A stretch of 64,000 nucleotides of DNA from Silene conica. Lineage: Eukaryota; Streptophyta; Magnoliopsida; Caryophyllales; Caryophyllaceae. The first letter of the stretch is position 1. Each line of letters opens with the position of its first letter. Shown piece by piece: positions 60,171 to 64,000 of the stretch. Below the pieces are notes generated by a model. It did not search any database. It saw only the letters and a program-made list of their open reading frames with translations, and was not told the DNA's origin. Position numbers and translations under genes: made by a program. The DNA lies in NCBI GenBank assembly GCA_029255685.2, contig CM055314.2, positions 40,120,790 through 40,184,789 on the forward strand, written 5' to 3'.

Positions 60171-60248
60171 TCATTCATTCAACAATATAATATATATAAT
60201 GCATCATACTTATTAAATTAATCTTTCAAGACATAATTCCGTAATTAT

Positions 60249-60500
60249 CACTACTACAAAATGGCTCTGTTGCAACATTTTGCGTGTAACACATAATTTT
60301 GTTGTTGCAATTTATAGTAAAGATATTAACTAAGCAACACTTAGAAAAGAAATGTTGCATTGTACTTTAACTTGCAACACTTGTATATAATTGTTGCATT
60401 TTATCACTAGATATAGCAACATTATTCTTTAAGTGTTGCATTTAATGGACGTATTAGCAACACGTTTTAATATATGTTGCGTTGGTTATGTTGGTGATCT
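60249..60500 (+). mobile_element. CACTA-type left end with TGTTGCA subterminal repeats
   Basis: Starts CACTACTACAAAATGGCTC, a CACTA terminus. About a dozen copies of TGTTGCA or its complement TGCAACA (some shortened to GCAACA) follow in both orientations up to about 60490. No right terminus is identified in the window, so the extent and any target duplication are unknown. Confidence 0.6.
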
Positions 60501-60649
60501 GATTTAAGTATAATTATTGGTTCATTTGGCGTACCTAAAATTTTTTCTAGATGAATAATTTCTAAATAATATAAAACAAGTACGGGAAGTACGGAATGTA
60601 CATTTGTTTAATTATTTAAATTAATGGTATAGTTTTTGGACGAATAACT

Positions 60650-60765
60650 ATGACGGGGGTCTCGCTGACCGGTCAGCGTCCAGGGGTGAAGCGCCCTGGT
60701 TTAGGGGTTCGGGGACGCAACGTGGTCCCCGATAGGGGTTCGGGGGCAACGCCCCCGAAACTATT
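60650..60765. repeat. GC-rich hairpin-prone patch
   Basis: A strongly GC-rich stretch in AT-rich surroundings with short self-complementary blocks (CTGACCGGTCAG, GGGGTGAAGCGCCC, GGGGGCAACGCCCCC). Such patches occur in dispersed plant repeats; its element of origin is not identified. Confidence 0.5.
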
Positions 60766-61034
60766 GCGTAAATTAAATTCACCCTGTAATAATAATTTAA
60801 TACGGAAAATCCAACGAATCTGGACGCATTCTACAATATTTGGTTTATTTAAAATATTTAGAAACAAAATTTTAGGAGGGTTAGTGAAAAATCAAAAACG
60901 AAAATTTTAGAAACCAAATGTTTAAGCGGAAATATCAGGCGCATAATTTGAGAATTAGAGAAAAAGGAAAAAAACACAATATTTGTGTTTTAGCAGGAAA
61001 CCCACCGAGATTAAAACCTTGCTATATTTCTACA

Positions 61035-61215
61035 GTCTGTCTTGCTTCAAACCGAACTTTCGGTCTGAAACAATAAGACCTCTCACAAGTATGAAAGTAC
61101 ATGGGTAGTGGGCCACCCCCATGTGCTTCTCCTCTCACTCCTTAAATGGGTCTTTTGTGAGATAAAATAGTATCCGTCTTATTATTTCAGACGGATTTGA
61201 CGGTCTGAAATAAGA
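61035..61215. mobile_element. MITE-like imperfect inverted repeat
   Basis: The left arm (TTCGGTCTGAAACAATAAGAC..CTCACAAG) and the right arm (its inverse, with TCTGAAATAATAAGACGG) are reverse complements with mismatches, separated by about 80 bp. No clear target duplication could be fixed, so borders are approximate. Confidence 0.4.
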
Positions 61216-61219
61216 ATTG

Positions 61220-61690
61220 GTGCTATTTCTATCCCTACTGCCTCCATTAATCATCTTCATCTTCAACAATTCTCTCTGCCATATCAATTCGTTTTTTTTC
61301 CGTCGAATTGTTCTTGCTATTTCCCAATTCAATTTTTTGTTGTTAAATTCAATTGTTTGTTTCCAATAACCATAAACCCTATTCTTAATCCCACAATCAA
61401 GAGTGCTAAGACAAAGACGATGCACCTCTATGAATTTCTGGCCAATACGTCTTCTGATTGCGTTCATATTACTCCCAATCAACCCCACCTCAATCCAAGT
61501 CCCCCAATGGTCTCATACAAAAATATGGTACAAGGATTCGGAGTTCGCGACAGTCCATTACCAGATGACGATTGCGGTCTTCTTTATCTTATTTTTAGGT
61601 ATTAATGTAATACTTTCCTCTTGAGAAATTAATGCAATACTTTCCTTGTGGGAGAGTGTTGTATTTTGTTGAAATTTCGTGTTGCCAATT
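61220..61690. other. Unassigned stretch with short open frames
   Basis: Pyrimidine-rich at 61240-61290, reminiscent of a 5' leader, followed by overlapping open frames of 70-118 codons on both strands (the longest on minus, 61135-61488). None has a motif I recognise; I do not call a gene. Confidence 0.3.
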
Positions 61691-61694
61691 TTGC

Positions 61695-61885
61695 AAATTG
61701 AAGTTGTGGCTTTTTATTGCTTATGTTGTTGCCTTTGTGTCTCTCGCGACATCATTTGGGCTGCTTATACAAGTTGCTCTTGAGCCTTCAGGTCTTCAGC
61801 CTATACCAGAGTCGTCTGTGTCCTATAGTGCGTGATTGTACTAATCAGGTTGACCTAATATCTTTAACTCACTTTTCTGCTTCTA
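61695..61885 (+). pseudogene. TMEM50-like membrane protein, decayed 3' fragment
   Basis: After a splice-acceptor-like TTTTGCAAA, one frame reads LKLWLFIAYVVAFVSLATSF and then GLLIQVAL, which matches the third membrane span of plant TMEM50-type small membrane proteins as I know the family. Past that point a frameshift occurs, but the nucleotides from about 61795 to 61880 (GTCTGTGTCCTATAGTGCGTG, GTACTAATCAGGTTGACC) still resemble the coding end of that family (VFVLISGLIYWTSH in another frame, with indels). The first two thirds of the gene are absent. It is best read as a gene fragment carried here by duplication or transposition. Confidence 0.6.
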
Positions 61886-61889
61886 TTGA

Positions 61890-64000
61890 GTAAGTGCTTT
61901 GTTATTCTGCTAGATAGTTTTTTTCGGTTAACGTTTAGCAATATCTCGCTTTGTGGGTGACAAGTCTGTCAATGTTTTCCCATATGCCAATCCTAGTTGT
62001 AAACCTTTGTATATGATATGGTCTGTGTGTCTGTTTGATCAGCTTAGATGTGTCATGAGAATCTTTTGACATATTTCCAACTGACTGAGCATACAAGGAA
62101 GCTCTCGCATAGTAGTCTCCCGCTGTTGCCAATGTTATCTAGGCTGCAGACTAGTCTTAACATGGGATCTTAATAGTTTTAGTGACACACTAGGACGAAG
62201 GCATAAACTTTACACTTGATTTCGCATCTCAGGCTAATGGTAAACTAAAATACAAACTAATATAATGAACTGTATTAGAGTTAGCACATCCATGAGGAAG
62301 AGCTAGCAAGGAAGCCTTCTTTTCCGACAGTTGTGGGGTTATTTGCTATTCTTTAGGTAAAATTAGTTGATTTATCTATCATTTTGTTTGATTTTTCAGA
62401 ATGTAATGACATCCTTTTAATTATTTAGGCATGTATAGATTGAGGTGGAGGAGGAGCAACCGAGGAATCTAGTTACTGGGCCGTCAATACAACTCAGCGA
62501 GTTAAGATTGTGTGAAGTAAGTCCAGACGCTACACAATCTTCAATTCGATTTATAGAAACTTTGCTTCTCGCCTTTTTTGATGTACTGTTCTAGTTTTGC
62601 CACTCCGATGTGCTGTCAATAACAAAAAAATTACATAATTTGACTGCTAAGATATGCTATTTTGGTTTTCTTGTTTATTTGGATTATCGTTTTAGGTAAA
62701 ATATGACCCGAGCTGAACTGGTGTAACTTGCTGCTTACATATCTTTCGAGTAATAAAAACCAGGAGATTGCTTTAAATTTAGGGGGTGTTAAAGAGGAAT
62801 GGACAGATGGAAAGAGCAGTCTTATTTGCTTTCTTACGAATCTAACAAGATAGTAGGCTTCAGTCATATAACGAGATAGAGTACGATTACGCCTTGTCAA
62901 GAAGATAACTAAGAATTTGGTGTACTATAAGTTTGATAAAGTAGTCTTATTACACTCTCAGTATGTATGCTGTAATTAAATCTAGTTTCTTTATCCCTGA
63001 CGACTTAATAAGTAAGAATTTGGTGTAATGTAAGTTTTATAAGGTTTGCTGAAATTGTGTCTTCTGCAGTGTATGGTCTGATGTTTTTGATGCACTTACA
63101 ACATTTGAGATGTTTTATTTCCCCTCAATTTATGAACAGTGGGGTTTTACTTCAACCAGTGTGTATACCTGAGCAGGTACCTATTTTACTTGTCATATTC
63201 TTCTTTAATATATTGAAAACTTAATGTCATGCTTTTTGGCCCATAATTAATATCAAATTCTGAACTATGCTTTTTTGGCCTATAATGAATATCAAATTCT
63301 GACTTTTGCTTCAGCTCTTCTGACTCTATTTCTGGCAGCCTCAAATATCCTTCATACAAAACTCTATTAAGGATTCACCATATAGTGTAACTGTAAGCAA
63401 TAACTTCAGATGACAAATTCTGGTCTGCATAGAATCAGCACAGACTTGATTAGTGAGCATTAGAAACTTTTGTCCAAGCTAATTCTCTTGTTTTTATTAG
63501 TCAGCAGAGACCTGATCAGTCGGTAGAGACCTGATCAGTCAACTCCCATTCTGCAGTACAACAAAATAATCATGAAAGACTATCCAACACTTAGAACGTG
63601 GTAGCAGAATACGTAAGTAAACTTTATTTATAAGGCCCTAATACTTATGATTTACATTATATTTTTCATGTTTAGACTGTTATGGTAGTACGACAAGTAT
63701 GACTATTATTTACAGCGATCTTCTAGATTCTCGTACTTTCTAGTTTATACCCCGGAGCATTTTCTTTCTTTGGGTTCTTTTCTTGACATTATTACCCCAA
63801 TTTAACATTTTAAACTCATGCCATGTTGTCAATGTAAACCTACATTTCCTTGGGTTTTCCTTGTTGGCTTGTTAGTAATCGACCCATGTGAAGTTGTAAT
63901 GTTGCATTTAGACAGTATGGCTAATTTGCAGCTCCCTACTATAATGGTGAACCTTTGCTGATTTCCCCTACTTGATAATGGTAACCCCAAGTACTTACAT
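61890..64000. other. Unassigned AT-rich DNA
   Basis: No gene or element recognised. Small repeats: a tandem pair of about 45 bp containing GGCC(C/T)ATAATNAATATCAAAT at 63238-63305, a pair of AGAGACCTGATCAGTC at 63506-63541, and two GAATTTGGTGTA copies near 62910 and 63015. The short open frames (61935-62132, 62631-62900) show no family signature. Confidence 0.4.

Noticed and set aside
60650-60765. GC-rich patch as organellar DNA or an RNA gene
   Set aside because: No rRNA, tRNA or organelle gene sequence recognised; only short self-complementary blocks.
61135-61488. 117-codon minus-strand frame as a host gene
   Set aside because: No recognisable motif, overlaps a MITE-like repeat and a competing plus-strand frame of equal quality.

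Overview
This window is plant nuclear DNA from a eudicot (a Caryophyllales-type genome is possible, but nothing here fixes the taxon). It is almost wholly a stack of nested transposable elements. The signs are Ty3/gypsy and Ty1/copia elements with plant initiator-Met-tRNA primer sites, a Helitron with a multi-exon Rep/helicase gene, CACTA transposons, L1-type LINE tails, a TRIM and solo LTRs. I see no intact host gene. The only likely host-gene trace is a decayed TMEM50-like fragment near 61.7-61.9 kb.

Layout. 635-3460 is a gypsy-type LTR followed by a primer site and a non-coding internal remnant to about 5650. 5652-8446 is a CACTA end with subterminal repeats, interrupted by a solo copia LTR (6040-7221), and it ends at a deletion junction. 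8447-25148 is a chromovirus-like Ty3/gypsy element. Its 5'-truncated left LTR was hit three times: by a TRIM (8523-9075), a CACTA transposon (10075-15342, itself hit by a LINE tail) and a solo LTR (15765-17162). In all three cases the intact 3' LTR (22214-25148) serves as an internal empty-site control and confirms the insertion borders. gag/pol (17.7-22.1 kb) carries several stops and frameshifts.

25771-49169 is the LTR of a plus-strand copia element, split by a non-autonomous gypsy-like element (25909-48359, target duplication TACTG). The 3' LTR of that element carries an internal 591-bp duplication and is itself split by a 13.76-kb Helitron (33597-47359). The Helitron has exact 5'-TC and CTAG-3' ends between A and T, a terminal hairpin, and a Rep/helicase gene whose nine exons are fully open with matching splice phases. 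Upstream of that gene lies an array of seven homologous, phase-symmetric small exons, the most unusual feature of the window. After the copia LTR come its leader and gag/protease (to about 52.65 kb), cut by a minus-strand copia element (3' LTR at 52655-53607, pol and gag to 58.4 kb, leader beyond). The leader of that second element is interrupted by a LINE tail (59458-60164).

60249-64000 holds a CACTA-like end with TGTTGCA repeats, a GC-rich patch, a MITE-like inverted repeat, the TMEM50-like pseudogene fragment and otherwise unassigned AT-rich DNA. Insertion order, inner being younger: copia LTR, then the non-autonomous gypsy-like element, then the Helitron; and separately plus copia, then minus copia, then LINE.
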